A DNA stretch of 47,105 nt from Deltaproteobacteria bacterium (GTDB taxonomy: Bacteria > Myxococcota_A > Polyangia > Haliangiales > Haliangiaceae): assembly GCA_013812655.1 (NCBI GenBank), contig JACCTC010000158.1, positions 1 to 47,105 on the forward strand. Reading direction: 5' to 3'. A program made the translations under genes and the position numbers. Below the pieces are notes generated by a model. That model was not told the origin of the DNA. It did no database searches and was given only the letters and a program-made list of their open reading frames with translations. Positions 1 through 9,049 of the stretch are shown here, piece by piece; within the stretch, counting starts at the first letter, position 1, and each line of letters starts with the position of its first letter.

Positions 1-2
1 TC

Positions 3-1170
<1,168 letters not shown>

Positions 1171-1178
<8 letters not shown>

Positions 1179-1797
1179 GACGACACTCGTACTGGCACTG
1201 GCAGGCGCGCTCGGTTGCGGCGGCAGCAAGCATGACGCACCGAAGGTCGACGTCACCGCCGAGCACGTCGCAGCCGTCAACGCGGCGATGCCCGCCGATC
1301 TCAAGGGCAAGCTCGAGTTCGAGCTCGGCAAGATCACGAACAGCATGGGCAAGGACGATCGCAACTTCAAGCTCGCCCGTCCCAAGGGCTGGAAGGCCGG
1401 CTTCATGCCGGGCGAGATCGAGCCTGCGGACGCCGACAACTTCGGCTCGGCGACGCTCGGCAAGAGCGAGATGCAGATCAGCTCCAACTGCGATGGTGCT
1501 TGCGAGAAGAAGGACTGGGAGAAGGTCTCCGACAAGGTGAACTTCGCGCAGTTCACGTCGGGACAGGTCGAGGGCAAGGTGCTCAAGGACGTCAAGACGA
1601 AGACCGGTCGCACGCTCGTGTTCGAGCGCAAGCTGTCGGAGCACTTCCCCGAGAAGGACGTCGCGATCAACATCGTCACCGCGTGGTGGGTCCCCGACGG
1701 CGCGCGCTACTTCACGTGCGATGTCGAGCTCGGCGCGCCGCTGAAGGGCGCGGCTGACGCGTTCGAGAAGGCGTGCTCGAAGGTCAGCGCCGATTAG
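1171..1797 (+). CDS. Putative lipoprotein, unknown function
   Basis: The ATG at 1171 overlaps the regulator stop and has a strong ribosome binding site (GGAGGGG, 1161-1167). The 208-aa product starts with a hydrophobic signal and a lipobox-like LGCGG, so it is probably an outer-membrane or periplasmic lipoprotein. The mature part is Lys/Asp-rich, with a WKAGFMPGEIEP segment and two Cys pairs (SNCDGACEKK and later FTCD/KACSK). No family recognised. Co-transcription with the sigma54 regulator is likely from the overlap, but gives no functional clue. It overlaps the next gene by 25 bp. Confidence 0.8.
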
Positions 1798-2945
1798 CTG
1801 GCCTGGTCGCGATCCTCGCGATCGTGATCACCAGCGGGCTCGGTGCCGCGCAGCCGCAGCCGCAGCAACCGCCGCCACTCGACGGGCTGGTGCTCGCGGA
1901 TCGCGTCGGCGCGCCGGATCGCGCGGCGATCGAGCGTGCCGTCGCCGAGATCGAGCGGGCACCGGCGACCACGCCGAACCTCGACGAGGCACTGCGTCGC
2001 GCGGCGCGTGCGTGCGAGGACGTGCTTGCTGATCCCGCACGTGCCCTCGCGCTCTATGAACGCATCCTCGACGAGTTCCCGAACACCGCGGCGTCGCGGG
2101 TCGCGCGCGCGCGCGCCGCGCTGTTCCGCGGCCGGGTCGGTGACGACAACGCGTACGCGCGCGAGGCGGCCGAGCTCGCGCAGCTGATGGCCACCGCCGA
2201 CACGCTGCCACCTGCCGAGGTCGAACGCCACGCGACCGCGCTCGCCACCGCGAACTGGCCGGGTGCGCCCGATGCGGCACTGTTCCTCCCCGAATGGCTG
2301 CAGCGCACCGGCCGGCTCGATGCCGCGCACGACCGCTACATGGACGTCGTCGCGCGCTGGCCCGAGAGCATCCACGCGACCGCCGCACTGCGCGGTGCAG
2401 CGAGTGCCGCCCTCGACGGTCGCAACTGGGATCGCGCCGTCGCCCTCGCGATGCGGCTGCCCGTCGGCGAGGACACCGATCGCGTGCTCCGCGACGAGCT
2501 GATCGAGCGCGCCGCCCGAGGCCGCCGTCTCGATCGCTGGTACATGGTCTCGTGGCTCGGCCTCGTCGGCGCGCTGTTCGGGCTGTTCGCGTCGTGCGCG
2601 GAAGCCATCCTGCGCGGCGGCCGACGCTGGCCCTCGCTGCGCCCTCCCGTCGAGGTCTACTTCCTCGTGCCGATCTCGGCGGTGCTCGTCGGCGTCGCGG
2701 TCACCACGCACCAGGCGATCGCACCGGCCGTCCTGATCGTCTCGATCGGCGGCCTCGTCCTCGCGTGGCTGTCCGGGATCACGCTCGAGCACCTGCGTGC
2801 GCGCCGCCGCCGCGTCGGGCTCCGCGCCGTGCTCCACATCGCGCTCTGTCTGGTCGCCGTGGTCGGTCTCGTCTACATCGTGCTGATGCACGACAACCTG
2901 CTCGAGATGGTGATCGAGACGGTCAAGTTCGGGCCCTCGTCCTGA
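1773..2945 (+). CDS. TPR-like membrane protein with C-terminal transmembrane block
   Basis: The GTG at 1773 gives a signal-peptide-like start (LAGLVAILAIVITSGLGAA) and lies inside the upstream gene, implying translational coupling. The 390-aa product has an alpha-helical, Ala/Arg-rich middle of TPR or Sel1 character (about residues 45-235, with ALALYERILDEFPNT). About four membrane helices follow from residue 250 on (WLGLVGALFGLFASC; VYFLVPISAVLVGV; AVLIVSIGGLVLAWL; VLHIALCLVAVVGLVYIVLM). A scaffold or sensor role in the envelope is a guess. No catalytic motif seen. The start could be slightly downstream. Confidence 0.75.
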   Translation: MLEGQRRLAGLVAILAIVITSGLGAAQPQPQQPPPLDGLVLADRVGAPDRAAIERAVAEIERAPATTPNLDEALRRAARACEDVLADPARALALYERILDEFPNTAASRVARARAALFRGRVGDDNAYAREAAELAQLMATADTLPPAEVERHATALATANWPGAPDAALFLPEWLQRTGRLDAAHDRYMDVVARWPESIHATAALRGAASAALDGRNWDRAVALAMRLPVGEDTDRVLRDELIERAARGRRLDRWYMVSWLGLVGALFGLFASCAEAILRGGRRWPSLRPPVEVYFLVPISAVLVGVAVTTHQAIAPAVLIVSIGGLVLAWLSGITLEHLRARRRRVGLRAVLHIALCLVAVVGLVYIVLMHDNLLEMVIETVKFGPSS

Positions 2946-3005
2946 CGCCTGCAACCGGCGACCCGGAGCATTGACCCGACCGGGCCGGCGACGGACGCTG
3001 CGAGG

Positions 3006-3371
3006 ATGCAAGCCGAAGCCGAAATCCGTGCCGCCGCGACCGCGTGGGCCGAGGCGATCCAGCGTCGTGATGTCGAGGCAGCCAGCCGGATCCTCGGGGA
3101 TGAGTACGCGCTGATGGCGCCGGGGCTCGGCGAGATGCCGCGCGCGAAGTGGCTCGAGGGCCTGCCGATGTACGTCGTCCACAGCTACGAGCACACGGAC
3201 GTCCGGGTGCACGTCTATGGTGAGACCGCCGTCATGCGCTCGCGTTACAAGCAGCAGGCGACGGTGTTCGGCAAGGATCGCAGCGGCGAGATGCTCGTGA
3301 CCGATGTCTGGGTCAAGCGCGACGGACGGTGGCAGGTCGTGGCCCGCCACACCTCGATGCTCGGCGGTTAA
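3006..3371 (+). CDS. NTF2-like (SnoaL/DUF4440-type) protein
   Basis: This 121-aa protein has the typical order of a small cone-shaped NTF2-like fold: N-terminal helix (EIRAAATAWAEAIQRRDVEAASRIL), a DEYALMAPG turn, then beta strands ending in VTDVWVKRDGRWQVVARHTS, the C-terminal signature of DUF4440/SnoaL-like proteins. Such proteins are small-molecule binding or ketosteroid-isomerase-like; no specific substrate can be inferred. There is only a short GAGG before the ATG and no clear promoter. Its stop overlaps the stop of the convergent cytochrome/monooxygenase gene by 4 bp at a palindromic TTAA. Confidence 0.82.
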   Translation: MQAEAEIRAAATAWAEAIQRRDVEAASRILGDEYALMAPGLGEMPRAKWLEGLPMYVVHSYEHTDVRVHVYGETAVMRSRYKQQATVFGKDRSGEMLVTDVWVKRDGRWQVVARHTSMLGG

Positions 3372-5182
3372 AGCGCGGTGCCGTTGGCGCGCCGGCCGGG
3401 CGAGGCTGGCGCGGTCGAGACGGACTTGTGACCGACGAACGCGGCGGTTCCGCTCTTCTCGGTGGCGCGGACCAGCGACTGATCGGCGCCACCCTCGGCG
3501 CCCCAGGTCACGGTGCCGAGCACGACACCGGCGGTGGACGTCACGGTCAGCGTATCGCCCGCGTTGTTGAGCTGGAGCGCCGCCGACGCCTTCATCACGC
3601 GCACGCCGGAGATCGGAGCCGGCGTACCGCCGCTGAACATCACGAGGACTCCGCCGGCCGCGAGCGTCGTGCCTGCTGGCACGGTGGCGCGCACGCCGAC
3701 GCTATCGGCAATCGTCGCGCCCGAAAGATCGAGCGGACCGGTGCCTGAATTGACGAGCTCGATGAACTCGTCCTGCGACGTATTGAGGACGCCATCGCCG
3801 TTCGCGTCGTAGTTAACGGGCGGATCAGCGAGCACCTCGTTGATCACGAGCGTCCCGGCCGGCGGCGGCGGTGGTGGCGCTGGCGCCGGGATCGGCGTCG
3901 TCGCGACCGTGAGCTGGCACATCTCGAGATCGACGACCTTGCCGAACACGATGTCCTTCGGCGGCTGGTGGAACTGGTTCGGGTTGGCCGCGGAGTTGTC
4001 GTAACGGCAAGTCGTGCGGATGATCGTGCCCGCGGGAAGATTGCGCGGCTGACGCAACCAGTACGAGCCCTGATGCTCGAAATCCCACGCGACATCGGCG
4101 AGGCATGCGGGGCCCTCGCCCGGCACTTCGATCGAGACCTCGAATTCGGTGCCGAGCTGGTGCATGTGCGGCGTGATCGAGTAAAGCGTGAACGGCACGT
4201 CGAATTTGCGCTCTGCCGTCACGACCGTGTCGGTCGAACCGGCGGGGATCAGGATCTGCTCGTTCTTGACGAGGGACGGCTTGAGCTCGACGTCGACCAC
4301 GTCGTCGAGGTGGAGGCCGACGCGCGTCTGATCGATCGCACCGCCGAGGACGGTCCCGTAGTGGACCTCCATCACGATGTTCGAGCCCTTCGGGATACGA
4401 ATGCCGCAGCCCGGCGTCAGCGCCAGCGGCGCGCTGCCGGGGAACCACATCCCGACGAGCTGCGCGGTGTACGTGAAATCGCCCTCGAAGCCGGGGCCGG
4501 CGAGCGTCGGGTTCTCCTGGTACTCCGCTTCCTGGATCGTCGACTTGCGCTCGGGATCGATGAACAGCGTGACATGGTGAACGACGCGCGACAGCCGCTC
4601 GCCCTCGGGCGTGCCCGGGATCGCCTCGAAGCCGGTGATGAAGCGATCGGTGTCGAAGCTCGTCGGGATCACGAAGCGGCGGAACACGTCGCGGTTGAGG
4701 TTCGGCGGCAGCGTGAAGCCGCCGGCGGCGTTCGAGAAGATCATGTCGGGAGCGCCGCCCTTCCACTCGACACCCGGCTCGAAGCTCAGCGGCGGCGGCA
4801 GGTCACGAACGTTGCCCTGCGGCGCACCGGCATCCGCCCACGCGGCGAACGTCGCGATCTCGTCGTAGGTCAACTGGCGCGGGCCTTCGAACGTGTGCTC
4901 GTCCGCGCAGCCGGTATCGAGACGCATCGGTCGCGCCTCCGGCATGATCCGGTCGGCGACGGCCGCCTTCATCCGCTGCGCGTGTGGCTCGGCCTCTTCA
5001 TAGGTGGTGAGCGGGAACGGTGCGTGACCATCGGGCTGATGGCAGCTCTGGCAGTGCTCCTGAAGCAAGCGTACGACTTGCTTTGAGAAAGTGACGCCAG
5101 TCGTCGGTGGCTCCTTGTTCTCGGCACATGCCGCGAACGCCACCACCACCAGGACACACGAGATCGTTCGAATGAAGCTCAT
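3368..5182 (-). CDS. Lipoprotein with cytochrome c, PHM-like copper monooxygenase and lamin-tail domains
   Basis: 604 aa. It starts with a lipoprotein signal (lipobox-like FAAC near residue 19). A cytochrome-c-like segment has one heme motif CQSCH at residues 44-48 and a possible Met ligand (DRIMPEARPM). The centre (about 140-425) has hallmarks of ascorbate-dependent type II copper monooxygenases: a His-His pair in VVHHVTLF, CGIRIPKGSNIVMEVHYG, and TPHMHQLG. After a Pro-rich linker (PIPAPAPPPPPP), residues about 447-604 form a lamin-tail (LTD) domain (LVINEVLADPP...DEFIELVNSG). It is probably an extracytoplasmic redox enzyme on the outer membrane. The substrate is unknown. A weak promoter candidate (TATCCG) lies 9 nt before the start. 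Confidence 0.85.
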   Translation of the reverse strand: MSFIRTISCVLVVVAFAACAENKEPPTTGVTFSKQVVRLLQEHCQSCHQPDGHAPFPLTTYEEAEPHAQRMKAAVADRIMPEARPMRLDTGCADEHTFEGPRQLTYDEIATFAAWADAGAPQGNVRDLPPPLSFEPGVEWKGGAPDMIFSNAAGGFTLPPNLNRDVFRRFVIPTSFDTDRFITGFEAIPGTPEGERLSRVVHHVTLFIDPERKSTIQEAEYQENPTLAGPGFEGDFTYTAQLVGMWFPGSAPLALTPGCGIRIPKGSNIVMEVHYGTVLGGAIDQTRVGLHLDDVVDVELKPSLVKNEQILIPAGSTDTVVTAERKFDVPFTLYSITPHMHQLGTEFEVSIEVPGEGPACLADVAWDFEHQGSYWLRQPRNLPAGTIIRTTCRYDNSAANPNQFHQPPKDIVFGKVVDLEMCQLTVATTPIPAPAPPPPPPAGTLVINEVLADPPVNYDANGDGVLNTSQDEFIELVNSGTGPLDLSGATIADSVGVRATVPAGTTLAAGGVLVMFSGGTPAPISGVRVMKASAALQLNNAGDTLTVTSTAGVVLGTVTWGAEGGADQSLVRATEKSGTAAFVGHKSVSTAPASPGRRANGTAL

Positions 5183-5296
5183 CGCGCGCCTCGGATACCA
5201 CGCGACCCCACCATCCTGTCACGGCAATCCTCGTGGCAGCCTCGGGTTGTCGCGCTCCCGGACGTAGCGGGCGTGAGCCAGCCAACGAATCCGCGA

Positions 5297-6460
5297 TCAG
5301 CGCTTCAACGCGGCCAGGCGCGGCGGGTCGTCCTTGATCAGTCGCAGCTCGGGCTCGGTGATGAACGAGCCGCCCTGCCGGCGAAACCGATCGATCCGCA
5401 TGCGGAGGTTGTTCGGGCTATCGGCCGCGCGGATCGCCTCGGACTCTTCGATGCGGCCATCGCAGAACAGGTCGTACATCGCCTCGTCGAACGTGCAGCA
5501 GCCCTCGCTGACGCCCTGCTCCATCGCTTCCTTGATCGTCTCGACGTCACCGCGCTTGATGAGATCGCGGATGCGCGGCGTATCGATCAGGACCTCGAGC
5601 GCCGCGGCACGTCCGCCGGCGAGCGCCGGCAGCAGCCGCTGCGAGACGATCGCGCGGAGGTTGAGCGAGAGCTGGAGCCGGATCTCGGCCTGCCGGCCCG
5701 GCGGGAAGAAGTTGAGGATGCGCTCGATCGCCTGGTTCGCGTTGTTCGCGTGCAGCGTCGAGATGCAGAGGTGGCCGGTCTCGGCGAACGTGATCGCGGC
5801 CTCCATCGTCTCGACGTCGCGGATCTCGCCGATCAGGATGACGTCCGGTGCCTGGCGCAGCGTGTTCTTGAGCGCATCGCGATAGGACAGCGTGTCGACG
5901 CCGACCTCGCGCTGGGTGACCACGCACTGCTTGTGCGGGTGGATGAACTCGACGGGATCTTCGATCGTGATGATGTGACCGGTCTCGACCTCGTTGCGAT
6001 GGTTGATCATCGCGGCGAGCGTCGTCGACTTGCCACTACCCGTGCCGCCGACGAGCAACACGAGCCCGCGCTTGCTGTTCATGATCTCGGCGAGCACCGG
6101 AGGATGCTTGAGATCGGCGAGCGTCTTGATCGCCGTGCGCACGAGCCGGATGACGAGCCCGAGCTCCCCGCGCTGGTAGAACATGTTGACGCGGAACCGG
6201 CCGCCGGCGCTCGACGCGACGGCGACGTTCATCTCCTTCTTGACCAGGAGCTCGTCGTGCTGCGCCTTGGTCAGCAGCGTCCTCGCCATCGCCGCGATCT
6301 GCTCGCCGTTGAGCGAGACCTTCGCCGGATAGCCGATGCCGTCGATGCGAAACACCGGCGGACTCTCGGCCGTCAGGTAGAGATCCGAGGCATCGACCTT
6401 GAGCATGTGCTCGAGCAGGCCGCGCAGCGACGGATCCCAGGTCTGGTCGTTCGACTTCAT
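5297..6460 (-). CDS. pilU: PilU-like type IV pilus twitching ATPase
   Basis: 387 aa secretion ATPase of the PilT/PilU family, powering pilus retraction from the inner membrane base. Visible are an N-terminal PAS-like domain (VDASDLYLTAESPPVFRIDG), Walker A GGTGSGKST (about 138-146), the Asp box HIITIEDPVEF, Walker B DVILIGEIRD and the His box TLHANNA. The PilT-specific AIRNLIRE loop is replaced by RIRDLIKRG, and there is a C-terminal extension, which fits PilU better than PilT. The start is the ATG overlapping the upstream pilT stop (ATGA), which trims an N-terminal 90-residue run of Arg/Gly-rich out-of-frame sequence. It is the last gene of the operon. Confidence 0.9.
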   Translation of the reverse strand: MKSNDQTWDPSLRGLLEHMLKVDASDLYLTAESPPVFRIDGIGYPAKVSLNGEQIAAMARTLLTKAQHDELLVKKEMNVAVASSAGGRFRVNMFYQRGELGLVIRLVRTAIKTLADLKHPPVLAEIMNSKRGLVLLVGGTGSGKSTTLAAMINHRNEVETGHIITIEDPVEFIHPHKQCVVTQREVGVDTLSYRDALKNTLRQAPDVILIGEIRDVETMEAAITFAETGHLCISTLHANNANQAIERILNFFPPGRQAEIRLQLSLNLRAIVSQRLLPALAGGRAAALEVLIDTPRIRDLIKRGDVETIKEAMEQGVSEGCCTFDEAMYDLFCDGRIEESEAIRAADSPNNLRMRIDRFRRQGGSFITEPELRLIKDDPPRLAALKR

Positions 6461-7521
6461 CGCGCCGCCACCGCGTGGCGATCGAGGACGGCGGCGACAT
6501 CCGGCATGCGCTTGCGCACCTCCTCGAGGGTGACCGTGCCCTTGCCGATCAGGTCCATGAGCGCTGCCTCCATCGTCACCATGCCCGCTTTGCCGCCGAC
6601 CTGCATCGCCGACGGGATCTGGTGGGTCTTGTTCTCGCGGATCAGGTTTCGCACCGCCGGCGTCCCGATCAGGATCTCGAGCGCCGCGGCGCGGCCGCCA
6701 CCTACCTTGTGCAGCAGCATCTGCGTGCACACGCCGAGCAGCGACTCCGCGACCATCGTGCGGATCTGCGCCTGCTGGTTCGCCGGGAACACGTCGACGA
6801 TGCGGTCGACGGTCTTCGCGGCGCTCGACGTGTGGACCGTGCCGAACACGAGGTGGCCGGTCTCGGCCGCGGTCAGCGCGAGCCCGATCGTCTCGAGGTC
6901 ACGGAGCTCGCCGACGAGGATGACGTCGGGATCCTCGCGGAGCGCGCTGCGCAGCGCGTTGGTGAACGACTTGGTCTGGGTGCCGACCTCGCGCTGGTTG
7001 ACCAGCGACCGCTTCGGCTTGTGAACGAACTCGATCGGATCCTCGAGCGTGAGGATGTGGCCCTGCATCGTCTCGTTGATGTAGTCGATCATCGCGGCGA
7101 GCGTCGTCGACTTGCCCGAGCCGGTCGGTCCGGTGACGAGCACGAGCCCCTTCTCTTCCTCGCAGAGCGCGCGCAGCACCGGCGGTAACCCGAGGTCGTC
7201 GAAGCGCGGGATCTTGTGCGGGATCGTGCGGAACACCGCGCCCTCACCGCGGTTCTGCACGAACGCGTTGACGCGGAACCGCAGCGTGGCATCGAGCGCG
7301 AACGCGAAGTCCGCCTCGAGCTTCTCCTGGAAGGTGCGGCGCTGGTTGTCGTTCATCACGTCGAAGATCAGCTTGTGGGTCTCTTCCTGGGTCAGCGCCG
7401 GCGCGTCGATCCGGAACATGTCGCCGTTGACGCGCAGCATCGGCGGCTCGCCCGCGGAGAGATGGAGATCGGAGGCGCCTTGCGCGACGGCAAACCGGAG
7501 GAGATGCGGGATCGTCAACAT
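6457..7521 (-). CDS. pilT: PilT type IV pilus retraction ATPase
   Basis: 354 aa, the usual PilT length. The protein is a hexameric ATPase that depolymerises type IV pili and drives twitching (social) motility in myxobacteria. Sequence marks: N-terminal ASDLHLSAGEPPMLRVNG, Walker A GPTGSGKST (131-139), Asp box HILTLEDPIEFVH, Walker B DVILVGELRD (199-208), His box GTVHTSSA, and the PilT signature AVRNLIREN (289-297). The start is the ATG at 7521 that overlaps the preceding stop (TGATG), and its own stop overlaps the pilU-like gene (ATGA), so the three genes are translationally coupled. Confidence 0.95.
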   Translation of the reverse strand: MLTIPHLLRFAVAQGASDLHLSAGEPPMLRVNGDMFRIDAPALTQEETHKLIFDVMNDNQRRTFQEKLEADFAFALDATLRFRVNAFVQNRGEGAVFRTIPHKIPRFDDLGLPPVLRALCEEEKGLVLVTGPTGSGKSTTLAAMIDYINETMQGHILTLEDPIEFVHKPKRSLVNQREVGTQTKSFTNALRSALREDPDVILVGELRDLETIGLALTAAETGHLVFGTVHTSSAAKTVDRIVDVFPANQQAQIRTMVAESLLGVCTQMLLHKVGGGRAAALEILIGTPAVRNLIRENKTHQIPSAMQVGGKAGMVTMEAALMDLIGKGTVTLEEVRKRMPDVAAVLDRHAVAAR

Positions 7522-7988
7522 CACGTGATCTCCAGGACGGTGGCGACGTGGGCCTTTATGACGTAGTAGGTCCGGTCGGCGGTGTGCAGCTCGAAGTACG
7601 GCGTGGCTGCATTGAGGTAGTCGGTCGTGCGCTGCTCGCCACTCACCACCGGCCAGCGGAGCTCGCCCTCGACCATCATCCCGCTGCGCAGCTTGACCGC
7701 CGCCCGCTGGTGATTGCTCGGCAGCGCATTCTCGTCGGGGACCGCTGGCGGCTCCACGACGAGAGAGACGCACGCGATCGCGTCGCGCGCGACGATGTAG
7801 ATCTTGGCGTCACGCATCACCGGGACAAATGCTTCGCCTTCGCTGATGACCCGCGTCAGCTCCTCGCTGCGCGGCAGCATGAAGATGACCTCGACGCGCT
7901 CGCCGTCGTGGAGGATCAGCGTCGCGTCGACATACTTGACGGGCATCCGCAGGATCGCCTGCGAGCGGTGGACGTTGACGTCGGCCAT
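7521..7988 (-). CDS. Conserved-looking 155-aa protein heading the pilT/pilU operon
   Basis: This soluble, beta-rich protein has no signal peptide or membrane helix. It contains two similar halves: MPVKYVDATLILHDGERVEVIFMLPR and later VKLRSGMMVEGELRWPV...YFELHTADRTYYVIKAHVATVLE. The repeated LHDGE/LRSGMMVEGE turns suggest two small beta-barrel or Sm-like units. It has its own ribosome binding site (GGAGAG just before the ATG) and overlaps pilT by 3 nt. The operon position suggests a role in pilus or motility control, possibly as an adaptor of the ATPases, but no known family was recognised. Confidence 0.8.
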   Translation of the reverse strand: MADVNVHRSQAILRMPVKYVDATLILHDGERVEVIFMLPRSEELTRVISEGEAFVPVMRDAKIYIVARDAIACVSLVVEPPAVPDENALPSNHQRAAVKLRSGMMVEGELRWPVVSGEQRTTDYLNAATPYFELHTADRTYYVIKAHVATVLEIT

Positions 7989-8072
7989 CTAGCTCTCCGG
8001 GTCGGCCGGAATACCCAGCCGTGAAGGGAGGCCGCCGCCTACATCGCGGTCGTTCCAAGTCCGCATGCCTGC

Positions 8073-8078
8073 TACAGT
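8073..8078 (+). promoter_or_regulatory. -10 box TACAGT, leaderless start of the small membrane protein gene
   Basis: TACAGT is followed after 7 nt by GTG at 8086. No Shine-Dalgarno sequence and no clear -35 box. It belongs to the recurrent leaderless pattern of this window. Confidence 0.4.
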
Positions 8079-8085
8079 ACACCTC

Positions 8086-8289
8086 GTGCGACGCGGTCGG
8101 ATCCTGGCGATCAAGTGGGGCATGAACCCCAACTCCTCGAGCCTCGGGGTCGACGTGACGTTCCTGCTCGTCGGCGCGAGCGCGCTGGCGATGGTGACGC
8201 CGATCGTCGGAGCCCTGCTCCGCTGGCGTAGGCCACTGCCGGTCGAGCCCACCGTCGCGAGCGACGCTCCGAAGCTTTCCGAGTCGTGA
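8086..8289 (+). CDS. Small one-helix membrane protein, hypothetical
   Basis: A 67-aa reading frame starting with basic residues (RRGRILAIKWG), then one hydrophobic helix (VDVTFLLVGASALAMVTPIVGALL) and a short polar tail ending APKLSES. It follows positive-inside logic: short cytoplasmic tail RWRR after the helix. I prefer GTG 8086 because a TACAGT box lies 7 nt upstream. An in-frame ATG at 8065 or 8122 is also possible. No homologue recognised. It lies between the divergent pil operon and the vapBC pair. Confidence 0.45.
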   Translation: MRRGRILAIKWGMNPNSSSLGVDVTFLLVGASALAMVTPIVGALLRWRRPLPVEPTVASDAPKLSES

Positions 8290-8338
8290 CGGGAGGCGCT
8301 AAGCGAACGAGAACCAGTCGCGGCGCCGGAATGGGTGC

Positions 8339-8363
8339 TAGATACCATTTTAAATGGTATCTA
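8339..8363. promoter_or_regulatory. 25-bp perfect palindrome: operator and -10 region of vapBC
   Basis: Arms TAGATACCATTT and AAATGGTATCTA surround a single central T, a perfect 12-bp inverted repeat. It is strikingly A+T-rich in this G+C-rich DNA. It ends 6 nt before the GTG of the AbrB-type antitoxin. The right arm contains TATCTA (8358-8363), which can be the -10 box of a leaderless transcript. VapB-type antitoxins, alone or with VapC, autorepress by binding such palindromes, so this is very probably the operator (inference from position and symmetry). Confidence 0.8.
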
Positions 8364-8369
8364 CGTGTC

Positions 8370-8615
8370 GTGAAGACTGCCATCGATAGCGCTGGCCGGA
8401 TCATCATTCCGAAGGCGCTGCGTGACGAGCTCGGCCTGAAGCCCGGCCGGCCGCTCGCGATCCATAGTCGCGATGGCACGCTCGTGATCGAACCGATGCC
8501 GACCGAGGTGACGCTGGTCCGGCGCGGCAAGCGGATCATTGCCAAGCCTGCGAAGTCGCTTCCTCAGCTCACGCAGGCGGAGGTTCGCGCCGCGCTGGAA
8601 GGCACGCGTAGGTGA
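8370..8615 (+). CDS. vapB: AbrB/MazE-fold antitoxin (VapB)
   Basis: 81 aa. The N-terminal half is a swapped-hairpin DNA-binding domain of the AbrB/SpoVT class (VKTAIDSAGRIIIPKALRDELGLKPGRPLAI), the standard motif of many VapB antitoxins. The C-terminal half (AKSLPQLTQAEVRAALEGTRR) is the short region expected to wrap the toxin active site. The GTG at 8370 was chosen because homologous domains start with this motif and because the -10/operator palindrome ends 6 nt before it. An upstream ATG would translate through the operator. Its stop overlaps the toxin start (GTGA), giving the antitoxin-first coupled order typical of type II systems. Confidence 0.88.
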   Translation: MKTAIDSAGRIIIPKALRDELGLKPGRPLAIHSRDGTLVIEPMPTEVTLVRRGKRIIAKPAKSLPQLTQAEVRAALEGTRR

Positions 8616-9022
8616 AGCTCGCCGCCGATACCAGCGTCCTCGTCGCGTCGTTTGCCTCGTGGCACGAGCATCACGAGGTCGCCCTCGAAGCGATCGCCCG
8701 GCTCGATGTCGTCGTGTCGCATTGCCTGCTCGAGACCTATTCGGTGCTGACCCGGCTACCGACGCCACATCGGATGGCACCATCGATCGTCTCGCAGTTC
8801 TTGCAACTCGCGTTCAAAGATCATGCAGTCATCGCGTTGTCGGCGGCCGAGCAACGGGCGCTCGTCCCGCGATGCGCTACCCACGGCATCGCAGGCGGCA
8901 TGGTCTACGATGGCCTGATCGCGAGCACGTGCATGGAGCACCGCGTTCGCTTGCTCACCCTCGACGCACGCGCACGCCAGACCTACGCCGCACTCGGCGT
9001 CGATCACGAGCTCCTCGCGTGA
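8612..9022 (+). CDS. vapC: VapC-family PIN-domain ribonuclease toxin
   Basis: 136-aa PIN domain. The acidic metal-binding residues are in place: D in LAADTSVLV near the N terminus, E in LLETYSVLTRLP, D in MVYDGLIAS, and D in LLTLDARAR. The first two and last two cluster into the Mg2+ site that cleaves RNA (tRNA or rRNA in characterised VapCs). The GTG at 8612 overlaps the antitoxin stop by 4 bp. The gene appears intact, so this module is probably functional. It is less similar to the other PIN protein of the window (16378-16779) than expected for a recent duplication. Confidence 0.9.
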   Translation: MKLAADTSVLVASFASWHEHHEVALEAIARLDVVVSHCLLETYSVLTRLPTPHRMAPSIVSQFLQLAFKDHAVIALSAAEQRALVPRCATHGIAGGMVYDGLIASTCMEHRVRLLTLDARARQTYAALGVDHELLA

Positions 9023-9036
9023 CCGCCGCGGGCTGC

Positions 9037-9042
9037 TAGAGT
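9037..9042 (+). promoter_or_regulatory. -10 box TAGAGT, leaderless start of the radical SAM gene
   Basis: TAGAGT lies 7 nt before the ATG at 9050 with no Shine-Dalgarno sequence between. No convincing -35 box. Confidence 0.4.
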
Positions 9043-9049
9043 GCCGGCG

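Noticed and set aside
1794..3350. Long minus-strand open frame (518 codons)
   Set aside because: Antisense shadow of the TPR-like membrane protein and NTF2-like genes. Composition is Arg/Asp/His-rich with no domain, typical of high-GC mirror frames.
5273..7024. Long plus-strand open frame (583 codons) opposite pilT/pilU
   Set aside because: Mirror frame of two clear ATPase genes; no recognisable protein features.
8290..9049. Flanking direct repeats around the first vapBC module
   Set aside because: I compared the 100 bases on both sides and saw no repeat beyond short chance matches, unlike the other two modules.
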